Positions 25,572-35,047 of a stretch of DNA of 64,000 nucleotides are shown here, one piece after another. The notes beneath the pieces are model-generated. The model saw only the letters and a list, made by a program, of their open reading frames with translations, searched no databases and was not told the DNA's origin. The translations under genes and the position numbers were made by a program. The stretch comes from Caldilineaceae bacterium bin5 (GTDB lineage Bacteria > Chloroflexota > Anaerolineae > Caldilineales > Caldilineaceae). Position 1 is the stretch's first letter. The number at the start of each line of letters is the position of its first letter. The stretch covers positions 1 through 64,000 of the forward strand of contig MPML01000013.1 in the NCBI GenBank assembly GCA_002238445.1, read 5' to 3'.

Positions 25572-28421
25572 TCAGTTCTTACTCACCTCGGCCAGATTCA
25601 ATGCCAGCAACTCCCCAAGCGCATCCTCTTCAGAGATATCTGCGTCCCAGCCGTAGGCCACGGCGACCGCAGCATCGAGGGCTGTGTGGGCGTCGGCCAG
25701 CCACTGTGGGCGCGCGTTGTAAAGATTAGTTAGCGTTCGTTTCTTCAATTCTTTGGCCGCGGCTTCGTCACGAGGAACAGGGCGCTTGGGATAGCCCGGA
25801 ACCGGCTCATCCACCCATTCGACCAATTCGGACGGGTTCAGCCAACGGTCGCGCAGTTCTACCAGACGGCGGGAGGCTACGGCAATAGCCACTGCACGTG
25901 AGTCGCTCGCATAGACGGCGGCGGGGATGTCGGGGGATAGCCCTTGCGGGAAAGGGTACGGCTGGAAAGTTGTGGTTGGCGTGTAGCGGGGATCGTTGCC
26001 CACTCCTAGCCACGTGCAAAGACGAAGCGACCAAGATTCGTGAAATCGACTATGCAAGATCCCGAAAAATGTGTCGTCGTCGCGCGTGATTACAACAAGC
26101 TGGCCATCGGGAAGGATTCTTGAGTCGCACCAAACAAACAGCCGATGCTTGGCAACGCGAGGCGTCGCAATGTATCTCGTAATTGAATGTACTAATGCGA
26201 ACATCGTTTGCCCTGAAGGATCATGCCGCCACCAGTTGATACGCAAGTCATCCCGGTTGTTTCTGTCTCGGACAGGCTTCACATGCTTGCGGACATATTC
26301 AAATGGCACTTCGTAAAGGGCGGACTCCCCCTCACTAATCTGGTGTCCAAAATCAATGATCCATTTTCCTGCGGGACGACGAGTTACGTCCATTCCGTTG
26401 TGCCATGGCTTGAGCACATCTGAGTTGTACCGACCATTCGGGTTCGCCGGTTGCTTTAGCCACTCGCGTGCCTGGGAGCCAGATATATCAAACTTTCCCT
26501 TTTTCATTCCCCCTATGAAAGCTACTCTCTGGTTTGACTTCAACTTTTTTGCAAGTGTTAGGTCAGCCTTTGCAGCTGTGAGGTCTGCGTTAATTTGAGT
26601 CACTCGCTTACTATCCAGATAAAAGGCAAGCTCGGAGCATTTCGACGCGAAGCAGACGAGCGACACGCGCACTGAGGCGCCGTCGACGATCCAAGGCTCG
26701 TCTGACCACGCGTCATAGATTTCCGCATCCTTGACAATCCGATCAAGAACCTTGCGATTAGGGCCCCCGCGGATAGAGTTAGTGGCTACCAGACCGGCAC
26801 GAGAAATCTTGCTGCTGGCCACGAGCCTGCCCGCTTTGTGGAACCAATAGCAGACGAGATCGGCAGCCGCTGGAATATCACTCCCGTAAAGTTTTCGTAT
26901 CGAATCAGTGTATTCGCCGCCAAGAGTCTGGCGCATTGGCGAGTAGCCCAGGAAAGGCGGATTTCCAATCACGACTTCCGCCTCCGGCCATTCTGGCTCT
27001 GTGCCATCAGATTCAAGGATAGCGTCGCGGCATTCAATGGTGTCAAGGGGGTCGAGGATGGGTTCGCTGGCACCACTAAAACCGTTCCGGCGCATCCACT
27101 GGATTTCTCCAATCCAGACGGAGACGCGGGCAAGTTCTGCCGCGTAAGGGTTGATCTCAATACCCTTGACGTTGGCAGGGCTGACAGCCGGGAAGGACCT
27201 CTGCAAGCCCATCGACTCGGCTTCGAGTTGGACCCGATGCTCGATGTCTTTGAGGGAGTGGAGGGCGAGGTAGAGGAAGTTTCCAGATCCACAGGCGGGA
27301 TCGAGTACGGTGAAGGCTCGCAGTCTTTCGAGGAAGTCTCGCAGCGTGCGCTCGGCATGGCCGCGCTGGCGCGTCCGCGCTGAACTCGAGGAGGCTACGT
27401 CTGCGCGTTCCAGTCGCAGTGCAATTTCGGCGCGGGCCTTTTCCCACTCTTTTAGCAACGGGCGGGTGACGACCGGTTCGATGATCTGCATGATCTTGTC
27501 GCGGTCGGTGTAGTGCGCGCCAAGTTGCGAACGCTTTTCCGGATCCAGGCCGCGTTCAAACAGCGTGCCCAGGATCGAAGGATCGATTTCGGACCAATCA
27601 AGAGCGGCAGCCTGCAGCGTGGTTTCGATTTCGCTGCGCTCCAGGGGGAGCGCGTCGTCGTTGTCGAATAGGCCGCCGTTGAACCAGGCCACCGTTTCGA
27701 ATCCGACGCGGCCGCCTGCCGCCATCGCTCCAAACAGGTCGCGGGCCATCACTGCGAAGTCTTCGGGCTGTGTGCGTGCATGTTCCAACATGCGGGTGAA
27801 CATGTCGTCTGGCAGCAGGCCGACATCCTCCGCAAACATGCAGAATACGAGGCGGTTAACGAAATGGGCGACTTTCTGCGGGTCGTGGCCGCGGGTCCGC
27901 AGAGCCTGCGCCAACGCGGCAAAAGCGGTGGCCGCGCGTTCGGTGAGGGCTTGGCGACTCTCCCCCGGGCGCAAGCGCTCCGGATCCGACATGGCCCACT
28001 TGAGCCTGTCGCGCACCGCGGCGTCGGCAAGATCATCCAGCGAGAATTCGTGAACAACGCTGACGCTATTCGTCCAGTTCGTGTGAATGCGGAAGCGCGC
28101 CATATCGGAAACGATCAACAAGGGCGGGTTTTCCAGTGCTAGCGCGTACTGGCGCAACTGGTTGAAGGCGGCGTCCAGATCTTTGTGCTTGCCCTTGTAC
28201 TCCCAGGCGAAGCAGTGGCGCTTCCAGACATCGGCCCAGCCCCGGCCTCCGGTGTCTTTGCGGGCACCGCGCTCGAAACTGTAGCGTTGGCCGCTGGGGT
28301 CGTCCTCCGCCGGCGTCGGTTCTCCCAGCAGTCGACAAAGATCGATGAAGTGCTCTTGGGCGGCCGAGCGCTCCTTGAGTTCCGAAGCGTGCCATTTGGC
28401 GATGAACTGCTGTGCTTCCAT
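25572..28421 (-). CDS. MmeI-like type IIL restriction-modification enzyme (fused nuclease and DNA methyltransferase)
   Basis: 949 residues from ATG 28421 (GTG four codons upstream at 28433 is an alternative), close to the 919 residues of MmeI. The N-terminal nuclease has Asp64-x9-Glu74-x-Lys76 in the WADVWKRHCFAWEYKG segment, the D-x9-ExK spacing of MmeI. A helical spacer follows, then an amino-methyltransferase with SAM motif I LDPACGSGNFLYLA (about 373-386) and catalytic NPPF (487-490, gamma class, N6-adenine). The rest is the target recognition domain and C-terminus (TTFQPYPFPQGLSPDIPAAV). One polypeptide would cut and methylate DNA. All key residues are intact, so it is probably active. 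It faces the convergent XRE gene, forming an accessory/defence stretch at 24.3-28.4 kb. Confidence 0.92.
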   Translation of the reverse strand: MEAQQFIAKWHASELKERSAAQEHFIDLCRLLGEPTPAEDDPSGQRYSFERGARKDTGGRGWADVWKRHCFAWEYKGKHKDLDAAFNQLRQYALALENPPLLIVSDMARFRIHTNWTNSVSVVHEFSLDDLADAAVRDRLKWAMSDPERLRPGESRQALTERAATAFAALAQALRTRGHDPQKVAHFVNRLVFCMFAEDVGLLPDDMFTRMLEHARTQPEDFAVMARDLFGAMAAGGRVGFETVAWFNGGLFDNDDALPLERSEIETTLQAAALDWSEIDPSILGTLFERGLDPEKRSQLGAHYTDRDKIMQIIEPVVTRPLLKEWEKARAEIALRLERADVASSSSARTRQRGHAERTLRDFLERLRAFTVLDPACGSGNFLYLALHSLKDIEHRVQLEAESMGLQRSFPAVSPANVKGIEINPYAAELARVSVWIGEIQWMRRNGFSGASEPILDPLDTIECRDAILESDGTEPEWPEAEVVIGNPPFLGYSPMRQTLGGEYTDSIRKLYGSDIPAAADLVCYWFHKAGRLVASSKISRAGLVATNSIRGGPNRKVLDRIVKDAEIYDAWSDEPWIVDGASVRVSLVCFASKCSELAFYLDSKRVTQINADLTAAKADLTLAKKLKSNQRVAFIGGMKKGKFDISGSQAREWLKQPANPNGRYNSDVLKPWHNGMDVTRRPAGKWIIDFGHQISEGESALYEVPFEYVRKHVKPVRDRNNRDDLRINWWRHDPSGQTMFALVHSITRYIATPRVAKHRLFVWCDSRILPDGQLVVITRDDDTFFGILHSRFHESWSLRLCTWLGVGNDPRYTPTTTFQPYPFPQGLSPDIPAAVYASDSRAVAIAVASRRLVELRDRWLNPSELVEWVDEPVPGYPKRPVPRDEAAAKELKKRTLTNLYNARPQWLADAHTALDAAVAVAYGWDADISEEDALGELLALNLAEVSKN

Positions 28422-28594
28422 CTCGTCTCTCACTGTTAGCCGCCTATATCAGAGCCGGCGGCAGATTCAAGTTCGGCTACAGTTTAACGTAAAGGACGAG
28501 GTGGGCCAATCCATGCCCTGTTTCGCAATAGGGGCACTATCGGGAATATCTGCCAGCAGCCTAAATGTCGACGCGCATATGTCTGGAATTGCGA

Positions 28595-28629
28595 AGAGTT
28601 CCGGCGGGCAGTACACTGGCCGGAACTCT
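28595..28629. promoter_or_regulatory. 11-bp perfect palindrome upstream of the acyl-CoA dehydrogenase gene
   Basis: AGAGTTCCGGC (28595-28605) is perfectly complementary to GCCGGAACTCT (28619-28629), separated by 13 bases. It lies 23 bp before the ATG at 28653. With arm centres 24 bp apart it could be an operator for a dimeric regulator of fatty-acid genes (TetR/FadR type) or a 5'-UTR hairpin. The sequence does not decide which. Confidence 0.6.
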
Positions 28630-28652
28630 GAACGAAAGCACAGGAGAATTCG

Positions 28653-29825
28653 ATGACGACGACAAAAACTGACCCATTCCAGTTCGACGACCTACTGACA
28701 TCCACCCAGCGCAAACTACGCGACCAGGTCAGAGAATACATGGAGAGCGCCGTAAAGCCCGCAATCAACGACTACTGGGAACGCGGCGAGATCGCCCTCG
28801 ACCTCGCGCTCGGCCTGCGAGACCTCCCCATCGTCGGCGGAACACAGCGCGGCTACGGCTGCGCCGGCCTCGACTGCCTGAGCGACGGACTGGTGAAGTA
28901 CGAAATCTGCCGGGTCGACGGCTCGATCAGCACCCTGTTCGGCGTCCATTCCGGGCTGGCAATTGGCTCGATTGGGATGCTGGGCTCGGAGGAGCAGAAG
29001 CAGCGCTGGCTGCCCGCAATGGCGCGCATGGAACGGCTGGGCGCGTTCGCCCTGACAGAGCCGGAACGGGGATCCGACGCGGCCCATGTCTTGACCACCG
29101 CCCGTCGCGTCGGCAATCACTACGTGCTCAACGGCGAGAAACGCTGGATTGGGAACGGCACAATCGCGGACTTGATCATTGTGTGGGCACGTGACGAGGG
29201 CGGTCGTTTCGGCGGCTTTGTTCTGGAGGACCCTGAGCAGCTGCCCGGATTCACCGCCAAGCCTATGGGCGGCAAAATCGCCAAGCGCGCCGTGCATCAG
29301 GCGGAGATCACGCTCGAAGAAGTGCACATCCCCGCGGCCAATCGGCTCGCCAACTGCAGTAGCTTTCGCGATCTGACCGCAGTGCTGGCCAACACGCGCG
29401 CCGGCGTCGCCTGGGAGGCGGTCGGCCTGGCCGCCGGCTGCTACGAGATCGCGTTGAAGTACGCCTGCGAACGCCAACAGTTCGGCAAACCCATCGCGTC
29501 GTTTCAACTGATCCAGGCCAAACTTGTCGAGATGGCTGGGGATTTGGCGCAGTCGCAGCTGCTCGTCTGGCGACTGGCCCAGATGATGGAGTCCGGCACC
29601 GCCACATCCGGTCAGCTGTCGCTCGCCAAGCAAACCTGCGCGCTGAAAGCACGGCGGGCCGCGGCACTGGCTCGCGAGATTCTCGGCGGCAACGGTATCC
29701 TCATCGACAATCATGTCGCCCGGCTCTTCACCGATGTCGAGGCGACCTATACATATGAGGGCACCAACGAGATAAACCTCCTCATCACCGGCCGCGAAAT
29801 CACGGGCATCGGCGCATTTGTCTGA
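28653..29825 (+). CDS. Acyl-CoA dehydrogenase, glutaryl-CoA-dehydrogenase-like
   Basis: 390 residues; AGGAGAATTCG precedes the ATG. FAD-dependent ACAD architecture: N-terminal helical domain (STQRKLRDQVREYMESAVKP), middle beta domain (GAFALTEPERGSDAAHVLTT, then RRVGNHYVLNGEKRWIGNGT) and C-terminal helical domain (RQQFGKPIASFQLIQAKLVE). The catalytic glutamate is expected in YTYEGTNEINLLITGREITG near residue 370, a position and context resembling glutaryl-CoA dehydrogenase. The reaction is alpha,beta-dehydrogenation of an acyl-CoA. An acyl-CoA ligase follows on the same strand after about 190 bp, suggesting a short fatty-acid or dicarboxylate degradation unit. Confidence 0.92.
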   Translation: MTTTKTDPFQFDDLLTSTQRKLRDQVREYMESAVKPAINDYWERGEIALDLALGLRDLPIVGGTQRGYGCAGLDCLSDGLVKYEICRVDGSISTLFGVHSGLAIGSIGMLGSEEQKQRWLPAMARMERLGAFALTEPERGSDAAHVLTTARRVGNHYVLNGEKRWIGNGTIADLIIVWARDEGGRFGGFVLEDPEQLPGFTAKPMGGKIAKRAVHQAEITLEEVHIPAANRLANCSSFRDLTAVLANTRAGVAWEAVGLAAGCYEIALKYACERQQFGKPIASFQLIQAKLVEMAGDLAQSQLLVWRLAQMMESGTATSGQLSLAKQTCALKARRAAALAREILGGNGILIDNHVARLFTDVEATYTYEGTNEINLLITGREITGIGAFV

Positions 29826-30015
29826 CGCGAGTCAAATGAATCGCTTGGAACGGCGCTTTACCACAAAGGGGCAGCGGCCACTGCTCATGCGGACACTATG
29901 GATTAACACATGCAACTGAAGGTTGACCAAACGGGCAGCAAGCCCTAAAATTCGGCAAAGAGTCCCCCACCCCAGCGACCTCGAAACACATTGCCTGTAG
30001 TCAAGGAGCCATCGT

Positions 30016-31638
30016 ATGCTTACCGGCCTGATGATGGACTATCAGCTTACCATCGACCGCGTTCTGGAACACGGTAACCGCCTCTATCCCCACAAGAAGA
30101 TCAAGACCAAGCTGCCTGACGGCACACTTCACGAGTACTGCTTCCACGACCTCTACGGACGGGTGAAGCGGCTCTGCAATGTACTCGAGAGGCTGGGGGT
30201 GGAGCCGGGCGACCGGGTCGGCACTTTCGCGTGGAACAATTTCCAACACGTGGAGCTCTACTTCGGCGCGCCGGGCGCGGGTGCAGTGGTGCATACGCTC
30301 AATATTCGTCTGTTTCCGGACCAGCTGGCCTATATTATCAACCACGCCGAGGACAAGGTCATCTTTGTCGACGCCACGCTACTGCCGCTGATCGAAACAG
30401 TAGCCGACAAGATCGGCGGCGTCGAGCACTTCGTTCTCTTCAACGGGCCGCCCGGCGGTGTGGAGACAAATCTGCCGGGCCAAATCCACGATTATGAGCA
30501 ACTGATGACCGCGGCGAATGACGAATACAGCTGGCGGGTTGAGGGCGAGAACCAGGCCATGGGGCTGTGCTACACGAGCGGCACGACCGGACATCCCAAG
30601 GGTTCGCTCTACAGTCACCGCTCAATGTATCTGCACACGGTTGGGTCGTGCCAGGCGGCCGCAATCGGGCTTACCGAAAACGACGTGGTGATGCCGGTGG
30701 TTCCCCAATTCCACGCGATGGCATGGGGTCTCCCCTACGCGGCGATCAACGTCGGCGCAGGTCTGGCGCTGCCCGGGCCGCACATGCAGCCCGCAGCTTT
30801 GGCCGAACTGATTGAAACCGAGCGGGTTACGGTGGCCGCGGGCGTGCCGACAATTTGGAACGGACTCTATCACGAGCTGAAGGAGAACCGGCGCGATATT
30901 TCCTGTATACGGGCGCTGGTGGTAGGCGGCTCGGCGATGCCGCGCAGCTTGATCGAGGCCTATGAAAAGGAGCTGGACGTCAATGTTGTCCATGCCTGGG
31001 GCATGACGGAGATGTCGCCCCTGGGGACCGTATCGAAACTGCTCAGCCATCATCAAGAGTTGCCGCAAGCACAGAAATGGGATGTCAAGGCGCGGCAGGG
31101 CTATCCGATCTCGGGCGTTGATATGCGCATTGTCAACGAGGAAGGCAATGAACTGCCTTGGGACGGCACGACCATGGGCGAACTGCAGGTGCGGGGGCCA
31201 TGGGTGGTGCGAGAATATTATAAACTTGATGAGGGAGAAGACAGTTTTACTGCCGACGGTTGGTTCCGCACCGGCGACGTCGTCACGATCACCGAAGACG
31301 GCTTCATGACGATCACCGACCGGACAAAAGACCTGGTGAAGAGCGGAGGCGAATGGATCTCGTCGGTGGAACTGGAAAACCTTCTGATGGGCCACACACA
31401 GGTGCTGGAGGCAGCCGTAATCGCTGTACCCGATGATCGCTGGCAGGAAAGGCCGCTGGCCGTTATTGTGCCCACCGATGCCAGCGACCCGCCCAGCGCT
31501 GATCAACTGCAGGGATTTCTCGAACCGCAGGTCGCCAGGTGGTGGCTGCCGGAAGGCTACGTGTTCATCGACGAGATCCCAAAGACGGGGACGGGGAAGT
31601 TTGACAAGAAGGTGCTGCGCGAGCGCTATCCCGGTTGA
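30016..31638 (+). CDS. Long/medium-chain acyl-CoA synthetase (AMP-forming)
   Basis: 540 residues, with AGGAG 8 nt upstream of the ATG. The P-loop of adenylate-forming enzymes is [13 protein letters not shown] (about 185-197), followed by [11 protein letters not shown] (about 324-334), the [14 protein letters not shown] hinge region (about 412-425) and a C-terminal catalytic lysine context [18 protein letters not shown]. These enzymes make acyl-AMP from ATP and a fatty acid and then acyl-CoA. With the preceding acyl-CoA dehydrogenase it would feed beta-oxidation. The alternative ATG at 30034 would shorten it by six residues. Confidence 0.94.
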   Translation: MLTGLMMDYQLTIDRVLEHGNRLYPHKKIKTKLPDGTLHEYCFHDLYGRVKRLCNVLERLGVEPGDRVGTFAWNNFQHVELYFGAPGAGAVVHTLNIRLFPDQLAYIINHAEDKVIFVDATLLPLIETVADKIGGVEHFVLFNGPPGGVETNLPGQIHDYEQLMTAANDEYSWRVEGENQAMGLCYTSGTTGHPKGSLYSHRSMYLHTVGSCQAAAIGLTENDVVMPVVPQFHAMAWGLPYAAINVGAGLALPGPHMQPAALAELIETERVTVAAGVPTIWNGLYHELKENRRDISCIRALVVGGSAMPRSLIEAYEKELDVNVVHAWGMTEMSPLGTVSKLLSHHQELPQAQKWDVKARQGYPISGVDMRIVNEEGNELPWDGTTMGELQVRGPWVVREYYKLDEGEDSFTADGWFRTGDVVTITEDGFMTITDRTKDLVKSGGEWISSVELENLLMGHTQVLEAAVIAVPDDRWQERPLAVIVPTDASDPPSADQLQGFLEPQVARWWLPEGYVFIDEIPKTGTGKFDKKVLRERYPG

Positions 31639-31760
31639 CGGCCTATGGGCCGCGAAGCGCCGCCAGGAACACACCTTATTCTTGTCCACGAAGTGCCGTT
31701 AAGAGCAACTCCCTTATCCGCGAAGGGCGGCGAAAAACCCGCATCTCTTCCGCAAATGAT

Positions 31761-32654
31761 CTATGTTGCTTCTTCCCAAGCCTGCCGAAGCATAGCGATG
31801 CTCTTGGGGACCGCGGTCGCGGCCCCTTCCGCGCCCTCCATCTCAATCGAACAGTAGCCGCGCCAGCCCGCGTCGAGCAGAACGCGGAAAATACGGGCGT
31901 AGTCGAGGTCGAGGCTGTACCAGGAGCCGCCGCCCGGATAGGTCTTGGCATGGGCAATGCGCACGTGGGGCGCGATACGCGCCATCGCCGCGTACATGTC
32001 CTCCTCGAAGATGAAGTTGCCCATATCCAGGATCGCCTGCAGCCAGGGCGAGTCGATCGTCTCGATGATGCGAGCCATGTCGTCAGCGAAGGTTGTCAGG
32101 CCCCAATGGTTCTCCAGCAGTAAAAGTACGCCCCGTTTTTCGGCGTGGGGCAGGCAGCGCTCGATTGCATCGATTACCCAGCCAAAACCGTCGTCCATCG
32201 TGAAGCCCTTCCACGGTTCCACCCAACCCTTGGCCTTGATGAGATCATCAAAACTGCCCTGTTTGCGAAAGCCGCCGGAGTTGACCCGAATTGACGGGAT
32301 CCCCATCTCGTGAGCCAGGTCGATGCAGTGCAGTGTGTGGTCGATGTGCTGCTGGCGCTCCTCGGCATCGTCGTGAACAAAGTCCTGGTGGATTGAGAGG
32401 TTGTACAGGTCGAGGCCGAGCGTGAAAGCTTGCCGTTTGAGCTTCTGCAGGTATGCGTTCTCTTCTGACTCCATTTGGCGGTGCAGAATTTCGACGCCGT
32501 TCAGACCTAGTTCTGCGGCCGCGTCGAGAACTGTTTCGATCGGTGTCTTTTCGGGCGTGAAGTGCCAGTAGGAGTAGGTCGATGTGCCCAGGCGCAGAAC
32601 GCTCTTGCCTGTCTTCGCTGTAGCGCCCGCCGAATTGTTCTGGCCAGCTGTCAT
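31761..32654 (-). CDS. Sugar phosphate isomerase/epimerase (TIM barrel)
   Basis: 297 residues from ATG 32654 (GGGGAT about 7 nt upstream); an in-frame extension overlapping ilvD is rejected. It has LRLGTSTYSYWHFTPEKTPI at the N-terminus, VEILHRQMESEE, the LLLLENHWGLTTFADD Glu and the LQAILDMGNFIFEEDM Asp, then HVRIAHAKTYP, and ends with YCSIEMEGAEG. Divalent-metal TIM barrel of the AP-endonuclease-2 group, typical of sugar or hydroxypyruvate isomerisation. It lies 52 bp downstream of ilvD on the same strand and may be the last gene of that transcript, but a metabolic link to valine and isoleucine synthesis is not evident. Confidence 0.88.
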   Translation of the reverse strand: MTAGQNNSAGATAKTGKSVLRLGTSTYSYWHFTPEKTPIETVLDAAAELGLNGVEILHRQMESEENAYLQKLKRQAFTLGLDLYNLSIHQDFVHDDAEERQQHIDHTLHCIDLAHEMGIPSIRVNSGGFRKQGSFDDLIKAKGWVEPWKGFTMDDGFGWVIDAIERCLPHAEKRGVLLLLENHWGLTTFADDMARIIETIDSPWLQAILDMGNFIFEEDMYAAMARIAPHVRIAHAKTYPGGGSWYSLDLDYARIFRVLLDAGWRGYCSIEMEGAEGAATAVPKSIAMLRQAWEEAT

Positions 32655-32706
32655 GAATGTATCCCCTGTGTTTTCGTCAGTAAGTTGAAGACGGTATGAC
32701 CCGCGC

Positions 32707-34416
32707 TCAGGCGTCGGTAACACAACCTTCGGAGGCGCTGGATACGGTTCTGATGTACTTCCAAAGGACGCCGCTCTTGGCTTTGAACTCTGGAGCGCTC
32801 CAGAGCTCGCGGCGGACGTCGATCTCTTCCTCGGAGACCTCAAGAGTAAGCGTATTGCTATCGGCGTCGATAGTGATCGTGTCGCCGTTCTGCGCCAGCG
32901 CCAGCAGACCGCCGTCCTGCGCCTCGGGCGTGATATGCCCGACCACGAATCCATGGCTGCCGCCGGAGAAGCGTCCGTCGGTGATCAGTGCCACATCACT
33001 GCCCAGCCCCTTGCCCATGATGGCGCCGGTGATGCTGAGCATCTCGCGCATGCCAGGGCCACCCTTTGGTCCCTCGTAGCGGATGACGACGACGTTGCCG
33101 GGCAGAACCTCGTCGCTCTCGATGCCGGCCAGGCAGTCCTCCTCGGAGTCGTAACAGACGGCCGGGCCGCTGAAGCGTAGCCCCTCTTTGCCGGTGATCT
33201 TGGCAACCGCGCCGGTCTCGGCGAGGTTGCCATAAAGGATCTGCAGGTGACCCGTCTCTTTGATTGGGTTTTCCACCGGCATGATGATCTTCTGTCCCTC
33301 GCTCAAGTCGGGCACATCGGCCAGGTTTTCGGCCAGCGTCTTGCCAGTAACCGTCATGCAGTCGCCGTGGAGGAATCCCTCGCGCAGCAGCATTTTCTGC
33401 ACCGCCGGAACGCCGCCGACCTCATACAGGTCTTCCATTACGAACTGGCCGCTGGGCTTCAGATCAGCGAGCAGAGGAGTGCGGTCCGAAATATCCTGGA
33501 AGTCGTCTATTGTCAGCTGGGCGTTGGTCGCTTTGGCAATCGCCAACAGGTGGAGGACGGCGTTGGTGGAGCCACCGAGGATGACGGTGACAGTGATGGC
33601 GTTTTCGAACGCCTCGCGGGTCAGAATGTCGAGCGGCTTGAGGTCCATTTCAAGTAGATTGCGGATCGCGGCGCCGGCCTCGAGGCATTCCTGCTGCTTG
33701 CCTTCGCTGCTGGCCGGATAGGAGGAGCTGTAGGGCAGGCTCATACCCAGCGTCTCTATCGCCGAGGCCATCGTGTTGGCGGTGTACATGCCGCCGCATG
33801 CGCCTTCGCCAGGACAGGCGTTGCGCAGCACTTCGCGCATCTGCTCCTCGTCGATGTCGTCAGCAAGATACTGGCCGTACGCTTCGAAGGCGGAGATGAT
33901 GTCCAGCTTCTGAACGCTGCCGTTGCCGGGCTCACCAAGATGGCCCGGGCGGATCGTTCCGCCGTAGACCATCAGGCTGGGCCGGTTGAGGCGAGCCATC
34001 GCCATCAGCACACCGGGCATGTTTTTGTCGCAGCCGGGCAGCGAAATATTGGCGTCATACCACTGTGCGCGCATAACGGCCTCGATCGAGTCGGCAATAA
34101 TGTCACGGCTCAATAGTGAAAACTTCATGCCGGCGGTACCCATCGACATGCCGTCGCTGACACCGATGGTGTGGAATATCAGACCGACCTGTCCGGCCTC
34201 CTGCACACCTTGCTTGACCCGCCGCGCCAGCGCGTTGAGGTGCATGTTGCAGGTGTTGCCCTCCCATCCCATGGAGGCGATTCCGACCTGCGGCTTCTGC
34301 ATGTCCTCGTCGGTCAGGCCCACCCCGTAGAGCATCGCCTGCGAACCGACCTGCGAGATCGTCTCCGTGAGCATACTGCTGTATTTGTTGAGTTTCTGAC
34401 TGGTTGTCACTGGCAT
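32707..34416 (-). CDS. ilvD: Dihydroxy-acid dehydratase
   Basis: 569 residues from ATG 34416 (GGAAGAG upstream). Catalyses dehydration of 2,3-dihydroxy-isovalerate and 2,3-dihydroxy-3-methylvalerate to the 2-keto acids for Val/Leu and Ile. Iron-sulfur cluster cysteines are present: Cys56 in [10 protein letters not shown], Cys129 in [10 protein letters not shown] and Cys201/Cys207 in [20 protein letters not shown]. The C-terminal [23 protein letters not shown] glycine-rich region ([12 protein letters not shown] here) and [19 protein letters not shown] are also typical. A large MITE-like element lies between it and the upstream cimA, so the two may no longer be co-transcribed. Confidence 0.97.
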   Translation of the reverse strand: MPVTTSQKLNKYSSMLTETISQVGSQAMLYGVGLTDEDMQKPQVGIASMGWEGNTCNMHLNALARRVKQGVQEAGQVGLIFHTIGVSDGMSMGTAGMKFSLLSRDIIADSIEAVMRAQWYDANISLPGCDKNMPGVLMAMARLNRPSLMVYGGTIRPGHLGEPGNGSVQKLDIISAFEAYGQYLADDIDEEQMREVLRNACPGEGACGGMYTANTMASAIETLGMSLPYSSSYPASSEGKQQECLEAGAAIRNLLEMDLKPLDILTREAFENAITVTVILGGSTNAVLHLLAIAKATNAQLTIDDFQDISDRTPLLADLKPSGQFVMEDLYEVGGVPAVQKMLLREGFLHGDCMTVTGKTLAENLADVPDLSEGQKIIMPVENPIKETGHLQILYGNLAETGAVAKITGKEGLRFSGPAVCYDSEEDCLAGIESDEVLPGNVVVIRYEGPKGGPGMREMLSITGAIMGKGLGSDVALITDGRFSGGSHGFVVGHITPEAQDGGLLALAQNGDTITIDADSNTLTLEVSEEEIDVRRELWSAPEFKAKSGVLWKYIRTVSSASEGCVTDA

Positions 34417-34510
34417 GGTTTTTCTCTTCCTGATTGAAGGATGTCCGGCCCGAACAGGCTGCAATTGCCAGGAATGGGGCTGGACTTCCTGTGCCGGCCT
34501 CAATTTCTTC

Positions 34511-35040
34511 GTAACTACGCAGCCGCAACTGATTTACAGCCTTGAACGACGTGAGCAAACCCGGCAACGTGTCTAGCCAACTCTGTCATCACCCCCGCGC
34601 CGTTACTGATCACTAACCACTGACCACTAACCACTGCAGTTGGGCGGTCGGCCGCAAGCGGCCTCCCTTGTGCAGGGGCTGCGCCCCCGCAACGCCCCCC
34701 TACAAAAACATGCCTCACCGACCGTGCTTACTCTTCCCCAGCATCGTGTCTGGCGAACGGAGTCTACTCCCCCCCTCGCTGTCTTACCACCCCTACCCCT
34801 GTGGTTCCCCTGCAGTTCCCCCGCAGTTCCCCCTGCAGTTCCCCCGCAGTTCCCCCTGTAGTTCCCCGCAGTTCTCCGCGCCCCCCTACAAAAACATGCC
34901 TCACCGACCGTGTTTACACTTCCCCAGCATCGTGTCTGGCGAACGGAATCTACTCCCCCACTTGCCGCCTAAACCCACCGACCACTAACTGCAGGTGTTC
35001 CACTGAAAACTAAAAACTGAAAACTAAGAACTGCAGTTAC
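34511..35040. mobile_element. MITE-like element, copy D, enlarged to 530 bp
   Basis: Left end GTAACTACGCAGCCGC at 34511; the right end finishes GTTAC at 35040 and reads GTAACTGCAG when reversed. Flanking octamers ATTTCTTC (34503-34510) and GTTTCTTC (35041-35048) match at 7 of 8 positions, supporting a target duplication at the end of cimA; the last base of the downstream octamer is the first base of the cimA stop codon on the plus strand. The core (CTTGTGCAGGGGCTGCGCCC and the ACAAAAACATGCCTCACCGA block) is duplicated internally, with CAGTTCCCC-type tandem repeats between the copies, explaining the extra length. No transposase is present. Confidence 0.85.
34693..34960. repeat. Direct repeat of about 82 bp flanking CAGTTCCCC tandem repeats, within MITE copy D
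   Basis: The block at about 34693-34774 (CGCCCCCCTACAAAAACATG through a segment ending TCTACTCCCC) recurs at about 34879-34960 with only a few substitutions. Between them, 34800-34876 consists of alternating TGCAGTTCCC and CCGCAGTTCC units. The arrangement suggests slippage or nested-element formation after insertion. Confidence 0.75.
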
Positions 35041-35047
35041 GTTTCTT

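Noticed and set aside
25366..25656. 96-codon plus-strand frame between XRE and the restriction gene
   Set aside because: No ribosome-binding site, overlaps the 3' end of the restriction gene and has no recognisable protein features.
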